From the NCBI GenBank assembly GCA_013151735.1, contig JAADHR010000073.1, forward strand, positions 1-64,000: a stretch of 64,000 nt of DNA, given 5' to 3'. Numbering within the stretch: position 1 is the first letter of the stretch; every line of letters begins with the position of its first letter. Position numbers and translations under genes: made by a program. Below are positions 35,090 through 44,347 of the stretch, piece by piece. The notes under the pieces were generated by a model. That model was given only the letters and a program-made list of their open reading frames with translations. It was not told where the DNA came from and made no database searches. This DNA is from Calditrichota bacterium. Its GTDB lineage: Bacteria; Zhuqueibacterota; JdFR-76; BMS3Abin05.

Positions 35090-35611
35090 ATGAAAACGAA
35101 AACAACGCCGATCCGTTCCGGCGACCGGGACACACTTTTTTACCGGGAATTGCTGCACATTCTGCGGAAAGAAAATGCTCTCCTGAAAGAATTGTTAAAC
35201 AACTACGAGATTCAAAGAGAAGCCCTAATTAAGAATGATCTGCAGGTATTTATAAAAAATCTTGAAGAACAACAGATTTTGGTCTGGGAAGCCGACTCGA
35301 CCGAGAAAAAACGTAAGGACCTGTTAATCCGACATTTCCCGGAACGCGAGGCAGATGAGATGGTTTTAACCGAACTGCTTCATGACGCGCCTGGAGAGTT
35401 GCAGGAAGACCTGCAGCAACAACGAGAATCTATTCGCCTGCTCATTTCAAAAGTGAATCTTTACCGGGAAACCAATCGGCGCCTCATTCAAAAATCCCTC
35501 GAAATGCTCAATTACCGCATTCGGTTACTCACCCAGTGGAGTGAAAGATTTTATACGCAGGATGGAAATCACGAGAATTCACTGCCAAAATTAGTCAATA
35601 AAAAGGCCTGA
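35090..35611 (+). CDS. flgN: FlgN-like flagellar export chaperone
   Basis: A 173-residue, almost all-helical protein (ELLHILRKENALLKELLNNY, then coiled-coil and ETNRRLIQKSLEMLNYRIRL) matching the FlgN family by pattern and by position directly before flgK and flgL, whose products FlgN chaperones. Sequence identity of FlgN proteins is always low, so context carries much of the call. Confidence 0.83.
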   Translation: MKTKTTPIRSGDRDTLFYRELLHILRKENALLKELLNNYEIQREALIKNDLQVFIKNLEEQQILVWEADSTEKKRKDLLIRHFPEREADEMVLTELLHDAPGELQEDLQQQRESIRLLISKVNLYRETNRRLIQKSLEMLNYRIRLLTQWSERFYTQDGNHENSLPKLVNKKA

Positions 35612-35613
35612 TT

Positions 35614-36978
35614 ATGGGAATATTTGGAGTTTTATCTCTTGGAAAACAAGGCATCTTTGCCAGTCAATTCGGGCTCAACACAACCAGCAACAATATTACA
35701 AATGCAAACACACCCGGGTATGCGCGGGAACGAGCCAGTTTTGTGCCGTCCTATCCCCAATACACCGCCTTTGGTCCTCTCGGAAATGGTGTGGACGTGG
35801 CCACGGTACAGCGCCTCCGTGACCGTGCACTGGATTTTCAATATTGGAACCAACATTCCTTTCTGGGAAATGCGGAATCCAAAGAGAAATATCTCGACCA
35901 GATTCAATATATTTTTAATGATTTAAATGGGAATGGTTTTTCAAATGCCCTGGATGACTTCTGGAACAGCTGGATGGATTTGTCCAATCACCCGGCAGAC
36001 ATGGCCTCTCGTTCGTTGGTTATTGAAAAGTCGAAGGCACTGGTCAGCAAATTTCACGAAAAGGCCAGCCGATTACAATCGCTGTCGGCGTCAATGGTAA
36101 ACGACATCCAGCTCACGGTTAATCGGATCAATACCCTGTCGAAGCAGATTGCCGATATAAACAACAAGATTGTACAAACAGCAGGGGCAAAATTTGATAA
36201 TATTACGCTTATGGACAAGCGGGATCAATTAATTGACGAGCTTTCAAGCCTGATTAACGTAAGCGCTACAGACGGGAAAAACGGTGTAACCAACGTCAAT
36301 GTGGGTTCCGTTTCTCTTGTAGACGGGGTCACAGCCAACCTGTTGGAGTTAGACCAATCAAAAGCGCAGGCCGCTCTGAAATTTAAGAACGGAAGTGATA
36401 TTGAAGACGTGGGCGGAAAAATCGGGGGATTATTGGAGATTAATAATCACGTCATTTCAAAATTAAAAACTCAGCTTAATGATTTTGCTAAGAATTTTGT
36501 GTCGTCTGTAAATACACTTCACAAGAAATACTACGGATTGGACGGATACAATGGACGGAACTTTTTTGATCCTGCGGGAATCTCTGCAGATACCATTGCG
36601 CTGAACAAAGAACTTATAAAAGACCCTAAACAAATCGCGGTTTCGTCCGATGGTTCAATAGGGGATAATTCGGGGGCTCTGGCCCTGGCCCATCTAAAGG
36701 ATCAGGCGGTTATGAATTCCGGCGAATCAACGTTTTCGGAGTTTTACGGTCAGTTAATCAGCGAGGTGGGTGAAATGGCTGATCAAAACGCCCTTTCTAT
36801 TTCGGAGAATCGGGCGATTGTTCAGTCTCTTGACAATCAGCGCCAGTCGGTAATGGGTGTTTCAATAGAGGAAGAAATGGTGAACATGATTAAATACCAG
36901 CATTCACTTCAAGCCGCAAGCAAGGTCATTTCCACAACCGACGAAATGATTCAATCGATTTTGAATATGGTGAGGTAG
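35614..36978 (+). CDS. flgK: hook-filament junction protein FlgK
   Basis: FlgK (HAP1) joins hook and filament. N-terminal SQFGLNTTSNNITNANTPGY and C-terminal GVSIEEEMVNMIKYQHSLQ with a terminal VISTTDEMIQSILNMVR are diagnostic. 454 residues is toward the short side of the family. It starts 2 bases after the FlgN-like stop. Confidence 0.97.
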   Translation: MGIFGVLSLGKQGIFASQFGLNTTSNNITNANTPGYARERASFVPSYPQYTAFGPLGNGVDVATVQRLRDRALDFQYWNQHSFLGNAESKEKYLDQIQYIFNDLNGNGFSNALDDFWNSWMDLSNHPADMASRSLVIEKSKALVSKFHEKASRLQSLSASMVNDIQLTVNRINTLSKQIADINNKIVQTAGAKFDNITLMDKRDQLIDELSSLINVSATDGKNGVTNVNVGSVSLVDGVTANLLELDQSKAQAALKFKNGSDIEDVGGKIGGLLEINNHVISKLKTQLNDFAKNFVSSVNTLHKKYYGLDGYNGRNFFDPAGISADTIALNKELIKDPKQIAVSSDGSIGDNSGALALAHLKDQAVMNSGESTFSEFYGQLISEVGEMADQNALSISENRAIVQSLDNQRQSVMGVSIEEEMVNMIKYQHSLQAASKVISTTDEMIQSILNMVR

Positions 36979-36982
36979 CCCG

Positions 36983-37885
36983 ATGCGCGTGACCAATCAG
37001 ATGATGTCCAGTAATTTTATCATGAATGTGAACAGCCATCTGGAAAAACTGAATCGGCTGCAGGAGGAAATTTCATCCGGGAAACGGGTGAATAAACCAT
37101 CGGATGATCCCTCGAGCGCGTCCAGGATAATGGAACTCGAACACCGGCTGAAAATGAACGGCCAATATCAAAAGAACATTCAGAACGGAATCACCCGCCT
37201 GAATGATACGGAGAGCAATCTGAATACGCTTCAAAATATCATAACGCGGGCGAGGAATTTGGCTATTCAGGGATCAAATTCCACACTTTCAAGGGATGAT
37301 ATGGACGGGCTGGCTATTGAAGTAAATCACATTCTGGAGGAGACGGTTTCTTTATCAAACAAGAAATCGTTTGATGACTATCTATTTGCCGGTACCTACG
37401 GGAAGGAACCGTTTAAAGTCACAAGAGATGGGGACGGAGAAATTGTGGGGGTTCAGCCGGCCGGGGACGTCTCCGGAAAGGTCAACAGGCAGGTCAATGC
37501 CAGCGAAACGATTCAAATTAACATTGAGAATAAGGGCCTCTTTACGGGTGATCAGACCGTGTTTGAGGACCTGATCGATCTTCGGGACGCCCTGCGTGAG
37601 GGTGACAAGGACAAAGTTTCAGATGTATTGGGACAGCTGAATACCCGATTGGATACGATTACCGAAAGAATGAGTGAAGTGGGTGTCAAAATAAATGCTC
37701 TGGATGACCGGAATAATTTAATTGAGACGGAAAATCTTTCTCTCAGCCAATTTTTGGGAGACCTTCAGGATACCGATATTGCGCAAGCGATCGTCAATTA
37801 CCAACAGGAACAATTGGCCTATCAAGCGGCTCTTCAGGCGGGCGGACAAATGTTGCAGCAGGCGGCCTTAAACTTTTTTAAATAG
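36983..37885 (+). CDS. flgL: hook-filament junction protein FlgL
   Basis: FlgL (HAP3) is the flagellin-like junction protein. N-terminus MRVTNQMMSSNFIMNVN with EEISSGKRVNKPSDDPSSA, and C-terminus DTDIAQAIVNYQQEQLAYQ are typical. 300 residues. It lies 4 bases after flgK and precedes fliW-csrA, a common order. Confidence 0.96.
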   Translation: MRVTNQMMSSNFIMNVNSHLEKLNRLQEEISSGKRVNKPSDDPSSASRIMELEHRLKMNGQYQKNIQNGITRLNDTESNLNTLQNIITRARNLAIQGSNSTLSRDDMDGLAIEVNHILEETVSLSNKKSFDDYLFAGTYGKEPFKVTRDGDGEIVGVQPAGDVSGKVNRQVNASETIQINIENKGLFTGDQTVFEDLIDLRDALREGDKDKVSDVLGQLNTRLDTITERMSEVGVKINALDDRNNLIETENLSLSQFLGDLQDTDIAQAIVNYQQEQLAYQAALQAGGQMLQQAALNFFK

Positions 37886-37897
37886 GAGAGTACGGAC

Positions 37898-38353
37898 GTG
37901 TTAGGTGTGAAAAGAAAAACCAACCATTATTTTTTGGACACGGCCCGATGGGGCGTTCTCGAAATTAACCCGGACGAAGTGATCCGGTTTCCAAGAGGAA
38001 TCCCGGGTTTTGAGTCGTGCAAACAATTTGCAATTTTCGATATGGATGATATCAAGCCCTTTCAGTGGCTTATTTGTCTGGACAATCCGGATATTGGATT
38101 CGTCATTATAAATCCCCTGCTGTTTTGTCCGGATTACAAACCGAAGCCGTACGATAGTGATCTGACGGACATCGCATTTACGAAATCGGATCAACTGGTC
38201 TTCTACACGATTGTTACGATTGAAGATGATCCCAAAATGTCGACAGCAAATCTGCAGGGACCGCTTGTAATTAATCTGACCAAGAAAATCGGCAAGCAAA
38301 TTGTCGTCGTTGATGAAAGATATTCCGTAAAATACAGAATTCTTTCAGACTAA
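37898..38353 (+). CDS. fliW: flagellar assembly factor FliW
   Basis: FliW binds CsrA and flagellin and so couples flagellin secretion to its translation. Family pattern: VIRFPRGIPGFESCKQFAIF and FQWLICLDNPDIGFVIINP. 151 residues from the GTG at 37898, 4 bases after a TAGGAGAG site; a GTG at 37907 is possible. Adjacent to csrA, its antagonistic partner. Confidence 0.94.
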   Translation: MLGVKRKTNHYFLDTARWGVLEINPDEVIRFPRGIPGFESCKQFAIFDMDDIKPFQWLICLDNPDIGFVIINPLLFCPDYKPKPYDSDLTDIAFTKSDQLVFYTIVTIEDDPKMSTANLQGPLVINLTKKIGKQIVVVDERYSVKYRILSD

Positions 38354-38382
38354 TTTGAAATTGGAAAATCAAGGAAGATGCC

Positions 38383-38631
38383 ATGCTCGTGTTGACAAGG
38401 AAGTCAGGCGAAAGTTTAATGATTGGTGAAACCATCGTCATTACGGTTATTGAGGTCCGCGGGGGACAGGTAAAAATTGGAGTGGAGGCCCCCAGGGAAA
38501 TTGCAGTTTACCGGAAAGAATTATTGGAAAAGATTCGCAAGGAGAATGTGGAAGCCGGAAAAATTCAGAAAAAGGACAAAAAAATCACCTCTCTTGCAGA
38601 GATTATTTTGAAAAATAAAATAGGCAAATAG
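38383..38631 (+). CDS. csrA: RNA-binding regulator CsrA
   Basis: CsrA binds GGA motifs in mRNA leaders. The start MLVLTRKSGESLMIGETIVI and VKIGVEAPREIAVYRKEL are diagnostic. 82 residues, slightly long because of a basic C-terminal tail. With fliW upstream and GGA sites in the flagellin leader at 46563-46601, it probably represses flagellin translation. An intrinsic terminator overlaps its stop codon. Confidence 0.97.
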   Translation: MLVLTRKSGESLMIGETIVITVIEVRGGQVKIGVEAPREIAVYRKELLEKIRKENVEAGKIQKKDKKITSLAEIILKNKIGK

Positions 38632-38644
38632 GCCTATTTTTTTT
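38617..38644 (+). terminator. intrinsic terminator after csrA
   Basis: AAAATAGGC (38617-38625) pairs perfectly with GCCTATTTT (38632-38640), loop AAATAG, followed by four more T. The stop codon TAG of csrA lies in the loop. This ends the flgF-csrA unit. Confidence 0.93.
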
Positions 38645-38698
38645 GATTGGAATAAACACATTAGACAAAGATGTGGAAAGAGGAAAGGTAAAAAGTTA

Positions 38699-41600
38699 AT
38701 GTCCGAAACCATCGAACACTTTCAACGGAATGCAGATTACGATATTTATTTCCCCAAAAATTTTGATAAACAACCGTTCAATTATTCCGACGGCCAGGAT
38801 GCAGAGAACTATGTTTATTCGGTCATAAAAAATGCAAGGGACAGGCGGTCCTTTTCCATCGAATTGGCCTCAAAGATTCGGGATTGGCCAAGCCTGTATC
38901 ATCTCAGTCCCCTGCGTGCTAATTTGTTTCGAGCCCTCTATTTTGATCAGCCGCGTGATATGAAAGTTCTGGAGCTTGGCGCAGGTTGCGGAGCGATTAC
39001 CCGATATTTGGGAGAGCATTTTGGAGAGGTTCATGCCATTGAAGGGAGCACCAAGCGTGCAATCATTGCCCGGGAAAGATGTTCCGGGCTGGATAATGTG
39101 CGAATTTTTAATGCCAATTTTTTACAGGTCGACGTCACATCCCGTTACGATCTGACAACGCTCATCGGGGTGCTGGAATACAGTCCCATTTACCATCCCA
39201 ACGCATCCTATTCAAGAGAGGAAAAGGTAATTGACGTTCTCAAAAGGGCATTTCATACGTTGGCTGAAAACGGCCAATTGGTTGTGGCCATCGAAAATAA
39301 GCTGGGTCTTAAGTACTGGGCCGGCTCGCATGAGGATCACACAAACGCCTTGTTTGAAGGAATCATGGGGTATCCGCACAAAAACAGGCCTATTACCTTC
39401 AGCCGAAAGGAATTGGAAAATATGCTCCATTCGGCCGGTTTTAGAGACGTTCAAATCCTGTCCGTGTTTCCCGATTACAAGCTCCCGACCACATTTTTAA
39501 ATGTTACTTCGGATGAGGGTGAGGATCTGAATCTTTATCATTGGATAGAAACCCCTTTTCCTGATCGTGCCGGGCAGTCCGGAAATCTCTTCAGCGAGGC
39601 GCTGGCTTTAAGGGAATTGGATCGTGCCGGGCTTCTTGCTGAATTTGCCAATTCCTTTCTGATTATTGCCAGTAAAAATCCACCCAAAGAGAAACCGTCC
39701 TGGCTTGCAAAACGCATCAGTTCCAACAGGCACCCGGCTTTTGCCGCAGAAACCACGTTGAATCGAGATTCGCTTAAAAAAATTCAAAAGAAAAAACTAT
39801 TTCCCGACACAGCTCTGCCAAATGAGTTTATTAAACAGACGATATCGAATGAACGGTACATAAAGGGTGAATTGTGGGTTTATGAGTTGTATGAGGCGCT
39901 TGCTCGAAAAACCTTTGAACAGGATTTAATCAAGAACCTAAAGAAACTCAATGCCCTGGCTCTGGCCCGGTTTTCAAAACAGAAAGAGGATAGTGAGGGT
40001 TTTCAGCTACTTGATGGCAAAGCATTTGATTTTGCATTTTGGAATATTATTCACAAAAATGACGATTATATGTTTTTCGATCGTGAATGGGATTATTTAA
40101 AACCCTTTTCAATAGATTACCTGCTCTTCAGAAATCTCACCCATTTTATTATCCGACAAAATGGGAATTTGCCTTTCCTGGGTAATATTGACTATTTTAC
40201 ACTCAAAATGATTCAGACAATTTATCCTCATTTTCATTCGGATCGACTGATGAAATTAAAGCGGCAGGAAGACGACGTCACACAGATTATTTCTTTTGGT
40301 GAAATCAATAGACCGGAAATTGATTTGTCTTCCAGGCGGCAGGCGGCTCGGGCGCGGGCATCTATCATCATTCCCGTTCTTAATCAAGTTAAGTACACCC
40401 GGCAATGCCTGGATGCCCTTTTTGACGTTACCCCCGAAGAGTCTTTTGAAGTCATTGTAGTGGATAACGGGTCTACCGACGGCACACAGGCGTATCTTGA
40501 ATCGATAAGGGAAAAGATAAAAGTTATTCGCAACGAAGAAAATCTGGGGTTTGCAAAGGCGTGTAATCAGGGAGCAAGGGCGGCTTCCGGAGATGTGCTT
40601 GTATTTTTAAACAATGACACCGTTCCGCAAAAAGGCTGGTTGGAATCGTTGGTTGAAACGTTGAATCGAGAAAACGTCGGTATTGTCGGAAGCAAACTGA
40701 TTTTTCCCGACGGCAGCACCCAACACGCGGGTGTGGTTTTTACGACCAATCAGCTTCCCTACCATATTTATGAAGGATTGCCGGAAAATCTTGATTTTAT
40801 TAATCAAGAGGAAACCTATTCTGCTGTAACAGGGGCCTGTCTGGCGCTGTCAAAGGAATTGTTTTTTCAGGTAGGTCTGTTTGATGAATCTTATCTAAAC
40901 GGGTTGGAAGACATTGATCTGTGTTTGAAGGTAAAAAAACTGGGAAAGAAAATAATCTACCAGCCTAAAAGCCAGTTGATCCATTTTACCTCGAAAACGG
41001 AAGGCAGACAAGATTATATGGAAAAGAATAAAGAAATATTTTTAAAAAAATGGATCTCGTTCATTAAAAGAGATGACTTCCATTATTATTTGAAAAACAA
41101 CTATGTTCCGTACTTTCACAAGGAAAGCCATAAAATTAGTTGGATCTATTCCAGTCATCCACTCTTTTCCATTGTAATCGTTACCTATCATTCCGAGCGA
41201 ACTTTGGGTACGACTCTAAAAAGCATTTACGAAAACACAACCATTCCTTATGAAATAATCATTGTGGATAATGCCTCGAAAAAGGATGTGCAGGATGTCA
41301 TTGAGGAATTGGACATCCAACTTCCCGTATCGGTTATTCGGAATTCGGAAAATCTGGGGTTTTCCAAAGCCTGTAATCAGGGCATTCGGCAGGCAAAGGG
41401 GGATTACATTGTTCTTCTTAATCCCGATACGGCCGTTACGTCCGATTGGCTCAGTCGGATGCTTCGTCATTTCTCACCGGATACGGGGGCGGTTGGTCCC
41501 ATTTCAAATTATGCGGCCGGTTTGCAAAATTATATTCATTATGTGGATCCCAAATGGCAGGGGGATTTTCCCCTGGAAAAACTGGCCGAGCTCATCGCCC

Positions 41601-44347
41601 GTCAAAACGTTAGAAAATCCGTCGAAACCAAACTCCTCATTGGTTTTTGTATGATGATTCGCCGGGAGGCTATTGAAAAAGTGGGACTGCTGGACGAAGA
41701 GCTGTTTCTGGGGAATGACGACCTGGATTATTCCCTGCGCTTGCGAGAAGCCGGATACACGTTGAAAATAGCCACCGACACATTTGTGTACCACGAAGGG
41801 CAGCACAGCTTTAAAACACTGGAATCGGCGGAAAAAGAGCGGCTCATGCAGGAATCACTGGATAGGTTTTATGCGAAACTGGAGCGCACGTACGGCGAGG
41901 GAAAGGTGCCCAGTTCCACCGAACTTTGGGGCATAGACATTCTGGGCGTGCCGACAAAATTCAAGCAAATGCCTCCCATGCCGCCGCTCTTAACCGCTCA
42001 AAAGCCCACGGCATGGCTGAAGAATAAACGCGTGGCGCTTATTTACGACAATCAGATTCGGCCGGATACAACCGGCGAATACGGGAAACGGGCACTGGCA
42101 TCCCTTTGCCGGGTAACACATTTTCTCCCGGAAGAGATGGACAAAATCAAACCGGGAGACTTTGATCTGTACCTGTTTGTGGATGACGGATTGCGGTATC
42201 CCATCCCCTTCCAGTTGCGGCCGAATGCCTGGTGGGTGATTGACACACATTTGCAATACGACTATGACCGGGAAAAGGCAAAACTATTCGATTACGTTTT
42301 CGCAGCTCAAAAAGACGGGGCACAGAGGCTGTTGCAGGATGGCATTCGGAATGTGTTCTGGCTGCCCCTGGCGGCCGATCCCCAGATTCACAAAAAACTT
42401 CCGGCGAGGAAAGAATACACCGTTTCCTTTGTCGGGCATTTTGCCGAGGGACCGCGAAATCACCTGCTAAAGGTTATTCAGGCCAATTTTAACTCGGTGT
42501 TTATCGGGCAAAAGTTCTTCAAGGAAATGGCGCAAATTTACTCAAAATCCAAAATAGTTTTTAACCGCAGCCTGAAAAACGACATCAACATGCGCGTGTT
42601 TGAAGCCATGGCCACCGGCAGTTTGTTGGTGACCAACGACTTGTCTGACAACGGGCTAACCGAGCTGGCCACCCCGGATGAACACCTCGTAACCTACACC
42701 GATGAAAAAGAATTGCTTGAAAAGCTCCACTACTATTTGGAGCATCCCGCCGAGCGGGAGAAAATTGCACGAAACGGACGCAATTGGGCGCTGCGGAAAC
42801 ACACCTACCGGCACCGAATGGCCGCTCTCCTGGAAACCGTGTTTACTCAGGAAAAACAGAGACAGCCTGAAGAAGTCAAAAGTCTCACATCAATCGTTCT
42901 GCTCACGTACAACGGATTGGAGTACACCCAAAAGTGCATTGAAAGTATCCGGAAACACACCCATGTGCCTTACGAATTAATCGTAGTGGATAACGGCTCC
43001 ACGGATGGAATGGTGAACTATTTGAAATCTCAGAAAGATGTTCACCTCATTCAAAATAAGAAGAATAGGGGATTTGCGGCCGGGAATAATCAGGGCATCC
43101 GGGCGAGCAAGGGGGATTTCATCGTCCTCTTAAATAACGACACGGTTGTTACGGATGGATGGCTCAGGCGGCTCCTGCGGGGGTTTCACCTGTCGCCGAA
43201 GGTCGGAATGGTGGGTCCCAAATCCAATTACGTTCAGAATCCGCTTCAGGTGGTGAATGACGTTGGGTATGAGAATTTGGAGGAAATGCAGGTTTTTGCC
43301 CAAAAATTTGCCCGCAAGAACAAAAACGCCTACTGGACCACCACCAAATTGGTGGGATTTTGTTTGGCTCTGAAACGAGAGGTAGTGGATCGCGTGGGGC
43401 TTCTGGATGAGTCCTTTGGACTGGGCAATTTTGAGGATGACGATTACTGCGTCCGGGCCCGAAAAGCCGGCTATTATCTGATTATTGCCGGGGACGTGTT
43501 CATTCATCATTACGGCAATCGCGCATTTCAGGAAAATAAAATTTCGTACGAAAAAATGATGCGGGAAAATCTTCGCAGATTCCAGGAAAAGTGGAAACAT
43601 GATGTGGAATTTCGGGGCGAACGCTACTACCTCAAGGAAGATATTCACGGATTTGCTCTTTCGGAGATCGCCGCCGGGGAACGGGCATTTGCCCGTGGTG
43701 AAATTGAATCCGCCCGAAAACACTTTTTAAAGGCTCTCGAATGGGAACCCGAGAATGCCCAGGCCTTAAATGATCTGGGGGTGGTCACCTGGAAATTGAA
43801 CCGGCCGGACGAAGCACTGGATTGTTTTGTACGGGCCGTTTCTGCTTCGCCGGAAAATTCCGACGCAAAAGAGAATCTCCTTCAGCTTGTGCAGAATACG
43901 GAGATTTCCGGTAAATTGAAACAGACACTGAATCGGCTCATTCAGTCCTTGAAGGACGTTCCGTTTCTGTATAAATTGGGGACGCTTCTATTGGAAAAAA
44001 ACCGGGTTTCTGAAAGCGAAGCCTGTTTTGGCCGGATTCCTGAGCTGGATCAATCTGCCATTCTGGGGGAAATTGGTTTTGCTTTGATTGATTGGGAACA
44101 GGGGCGTCTGGAGGAGGCCATGCAGAAAATGGACAACGCCAGCCGCAGGGATCCCCAGAATCGGGATCTGATTCTGCAGTATGCCTTGATGGCCTTTCAA
44201 ATCGGGCAGGGGGAAGAGGCCGTTCAATTATTGAAGGAATACCTGCGCGCCCATTCGGATCCGGAAATTCAGCAAACCCTGCAGTTTTTGGAGGAAAACA
44301 CCGGGGGTGAAAAAGTGCGGCAGCCGGAAGTCGAAGAGGTATTCTGA
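38699..44347 (+). CDS. giant methyltransferase/multi-glycosyltransferase protein, probable flagellin glycosylation
   Basis: An 1882-residue polypeptide with, in order: a class I SAM methyltransferase (LELGAGCGAITRYLGE, ~residues 88-104); an unassigned stretch (~360-540); a family 2 glycosyltransferase (ASIIIPVLNQ, VVDNGSTDGT, FLNNDT ~634); a second GT2 (SIVIVTYHSERT ~820, LLNPDT ~905); a CgeB/GT1-like domain (~1105-1380, VSFVGHFAEGPRN, MRVFEAMATGSLLVTND); a third GT2 (SIVLLTYNG ~1398, LLNNDT ~1477); and TPR repeats (~1660-1870). Four transferase domains on one chain could build a glycan stepwise. Its place between csrA and flagellin, and the following GT, suggest flagellin as acceptor, an inference. 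RBS GAGGAAAGG upstream. Confidence 0.88.
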   Translation: MSETIEHFQRNADYDIYFPKNFDKQPFNYSDGQDAENYVYSVIKNARDRRSFSIELASKIRDWPSLYHLSPLRANLFRALYFDQPRDMKVLELGAGCGAITRYLGEHFGEVHAIEGSTKRAIIARERCSGLDNVRIFNANFLQVDVTSRYDLTTLIGVLEYSPIYHPNASYSREEKVIDVLKRAFHTLAENGQLVVAIENKLGLKYWAGSHEDHTNALFEGIMGYPHKNRPITFSRKELENMLHSAGFRDVQILSVFPDYKLPTTFLNVTSDEGEDLNLYHWIETPFPDRAGQSGNLFSEALALRELDRAGLLAEFANSFLIIASKNPPKEKPSWLAKRISSNRHPAFAAETTLNRDSLKKIQKKKLFPDTALPNEFIKQTISNERYIKGELWVYELYEALARKTFEQDLIKNLKKLNALALARFSKQKEDSEGFQLLDGKAFDFAFWNIIHKNDDYMFFDREWDYLKPFSIDYLLFRNLTHFIIRQNGNLPFLGNIDYFTLKMIQTIYPHFHSDRLMKLKRQEDDVTQIISFGEINRPEIDLSSRRQAARARASIIIPVLNQVKYTRQCLDALFDVTPEESFEVIVVDNGSTDGTQAYLESIREKIKVIRNEENLGFAKACNQGARAASGDVLVFLNNDTVPQKGWLESLVETLNRENVGIVGSKLIFPDGSTQHAGVVFTTNQLPYHIYEGLPENLDFINQEETYSAVTGACLALSKELFFQVGLFDESYLNGLEDIDLCLKVKKLGKKIIYQPKSQLIHFTSKTEGRQDYMEKNKEIFLKKWISFIKRDDFHYYLKNNYVPYFHKESHKISWIYSSHPLFSIVIVTYHSERTLGTTLKSIYENTTIPYEIIIVDNASKKDVQDVIEELDIQLPVSVIRNSENLGFSKACNQGIRQAKGDYIVLLNPDTAVTSDWLSRMLRHFSPDTGAVGPISNYAAGLQNYIHYVDPKWQGDFPLEKLAELIARQNVRKSVETKLLIGFCMMIRREAIEKVGLLDEELFLGNDDLDYSLRLREAGYTLKIATDTFVYHEGQHSFKTLESAEKERLMQESLDRFYAKLERTYGEGKVPSSTELWGIDILGVPTKFKQMPPMPPLLTAQKPTAWLKNKRVALIYDNQIRPDTTGEYGKRALASLCRVTHFLPEEMDKIKPGDFDLYLFVDDGLRYPIPFQLRPNAWWVIDTHLQYDYDREKAKLFDYVFAAQKDGAQRLLQDGIRNVFWLPLAADPQIHKKLPARKEYTVSFVGHFAEGPRNHLLKVIQANFNSVFIGQKFFKEMAQIYSKSKIVFNRSLKNDINMRVFEAMATGSLLVTNDLSDNGLTELATPDEHLVTYTDEKELLEKLHYYLEHPAEREKIARNGRNWALRKHTYRHRMAALLETVFTQEKQRQPEEVKSLTSIVLLTYNGLEYTQKCIESIRKHTHVPYELIVVDNGSTDGMVNYLKSQKDVHLIQNKKNRGFAAGNNQGIRASKGDFIVLLNNDTVVTDGWLRRLLRGFHLSPKVGMVGPKSNYVQNPLQVVNDVGYENLEEMQVFAQKFARKNKNAYWTTTKLVGFCLALKREVVDRVGLLDESFGLGNFEDDDYCVRARKAGYYLIIAGDVFIHHYGNRAFQENKISYEKMMRENLRRFQEKWKHDVEFRGERYYLKEDIHGFALSEIAAGERAFARGEIESARKHFLKALEWEPENAQALNDLGVVTWKLNRPDEALDCFVRAVSASPENSDAKENLLQLVQNTEISGKLKQTLNRLIQSLKDVPFLYKLGTLLLEKNRVSESEACFGRIPELDQSAILGEIGFALIDWEQGRLEEAMQKMDNASRRDPQNRDLILQYALMAFQIGQGEEAVQLLKEYLRAHSDPEIQQTLQFLEENTGGEKVRQPEVEEVF